From the NCBI RefSeq assembly GCF_002283555.1, contig NZ_MVOI01000003.1, forward strand, positions 642,536 to 706,535: a stretch of 64,000 bases of DNA. The letters run 5' to 3'. Under the pieces are notes generated by a model. That model did not search any database. It was not told the DNA's origin and worked only from the letters and a program-made list of their open reading frames with translations. Source of the DNA: Rubrivirga sp. SAORIC476 (lineage in GTDB: Bacteria; Bacteroidota; Rhodothermia; Rhodothermales; Rubricoccaceae). Shown in pieces: positions 63,383-64,000 of this stretch. The position numbers and the translations under genes were made by a program. Positions within the stretch are counted from its first letter, which is position 1, and each line of letters begins with the position of its first letter.

Positions 63383-64000
63383 ATGACCAACAAAGCCGTC
63401 GCCCGCCAGCTGGCGCTCACCGCCGACCTGATCGAGCTGACGGGCGGCAACCCGTTCCGCGCACGCGCCTATGCATCGGGCGCCCGCACGGTCGAGCGGC
63501 TGGAGGCGCCTGTCGCCACCCTGGCCGCCTCGGGCGAGCTGTCCGGGGTCAAGGGCATCGGGAAGGGCCTCGTGGCCGACATCGAGGAACTGCTGGCGTC
63601 CGGCACGCTGGCGAGCACCGACGCGCTGCTCCAGTCGCTCCCGCCGGGGCTGCCGGAGGTGATGCGGGTCAAGGGGCTCGGTGTCAAGAAAGTGCGGACG
63701 CTGTGGCAGGACGCGGGGGTGACCTCGCTGGACCAACTGGAGGGCGCGGCCGTCTCGGGGCGGCTGGCGGAACTGCCCGGCTTCGGGGCGAAGACGGTCC
63801 AGAACCTTCTCGACGCGATCGAGCACCTGAAGGCCTACCGGGGAAAGGCTCACCTCCGCGACGCGGTTGGGCCCGCGCTCGCCGTCCGCCAGAGGCTGCG
63901 CGCCGCCGGACTCCGGGCCGACCTCGCGGGCGCGGTTCGTCGCCAGTGCAACGTGGCCGACGCACTCGACCTCGTCGCCGTGGGCACGCCCGCGCAGATC
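63383..64000 (+). CDS. polX: PolX-type DNA polymerase/3'-5' exonuclease, 5' part (cut by window end)
   Basis: 206 codons are visible from ATG 63383, and the frame is open to the last base. The start MTNKAVARQLALTADLIELT and NPFRARAYASGARTVERL is the 8-kDa-like domain of family X polymerases. Two helix-hairpin-helix stretches follow: VKGIGKGLVADIEELLASG and LPGFGAKTVQNLLDAIEHLK. The polymerase palm and PHP exonuclease domains would lie beyond the window. The enzyme fills gaps in base-excision repair. Confidence 0.92.
   Translation, partial: MTNKAVARQLALTADLIELTGGNPFRARAYASGARTVERLEAPVATLAASGELSGVKGIGKGLVADIEELLASGTLASTDALLQSLPPGLPEVMRVKGLGVKKVRTLWQDAGVTSLDQLEGAAVSGRLAELPGFGAKTVQNLLDAIEHLKAYRGKAHLRDAVGPALAVRQRLRAAGLRADLAGAVRRQCNVADALDLVAVGTPAQI

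Overview
The window is about 64 kb of gene-dense, very GC-rich chromosomal DNA. It holds about 59 protein-coding genes plus a 25-codon leader peptide; the first and last genes are cut by the window edges. The gene content points to the Bacteroidota/Rhodothermota group, most likely a Rubrivirga/Rubricoccus-like marine member of Rhodothermales. The signs are type IX secretion C-terminal domains, a TonB-dependent receptor followed by DUF4249-type lipoproteins, DUF4837, DUF4293 and DUF4296-like genes, a short (279 aa) primary-type sigma factor, few Shine-Dalgarno sequences, and TA-N2-TT(T)G promoter-like boxes close to start codons. This assignment is inference. I saw no tRNA, rRNA, CRISPR array, prophage or classical insertion sequence.

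Layout. 1-11.5 kb: the 3' part of a membrane pyrophosphatase, a Ser/Thr kinase with TPRs, a small beta-barrel protein, two thioredoxin-fold proteins, a thioesterase next to a beta-CASP metallo-hydrolase, a transaldolase-like aldolase, a YdjM-type membrane protein and a GlmU-like sugar nucleotidyltransferase. 11.5-20.6 kb: a TonB receptor and four tandem DUF4249/lamin-tail lipoproteins in an A-B-A-B order, with a near-identical 317-bp tract shared by the first two. 20.6-35.2 kb: RpoD-type sigma factor, a trans-sulfuration enzyme, CPBP protease, LysM/RlpA protein, TPM and LemA proteins, a GroES-like protein, an HhH-GPD protein, TerC, a papain-like protein, and two YcbB-type L,D-transpeptidases.

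35.2-46 kb: the tryptophan region, trpL-trpE-(157 aa protein)-trpS-trpG-[S23 four-helix-bundle gene]-trpD-trpC-trpF-trpB-(GNAT)-trpA-(DUF4837 lipoprotein). It is preceded by what looks like a complete translation-coupled attenuator: a leader peptide with W-P-W-W, mutually exclusive 1:2, 2:3 and 3:4 pairings, and a T-tract. The S23 gene lies between trpG and trpD, flanked by a perfect 20-bp inverted repeat made of GGGTTCA units, and its left flank supplies the last codons of trpG. 46-53 kb: hisG, an AtuA C-terminal-like protein, a small lipoprotein, a one-domain asparaginase and three tandem LVIVD/choice-of-anchor B proteins (one lipoprotein, two with T9SS signals). 53-64 kb: a RecQ-type helicase, a GT2 glycosyltransferase, EamA and DUF4293 membrane proteins, an NAD-type isocitrate/isopropylmalate dehydrogenase, an ExbB-(88 aa)-ExbD-ExbD energising module, an S41 protease, and the start of a PolX-type polymerase.

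The strongest second-look items are the trp attenuator, the S23 element inside the trp operon, the ABAB lipoprotein array with its gene-conversion tract, the recurring TAGCTT(G/C) box, the papain-like protein at 30 kb, and the intergenic CCTCGG/CCGAGG palindromes.
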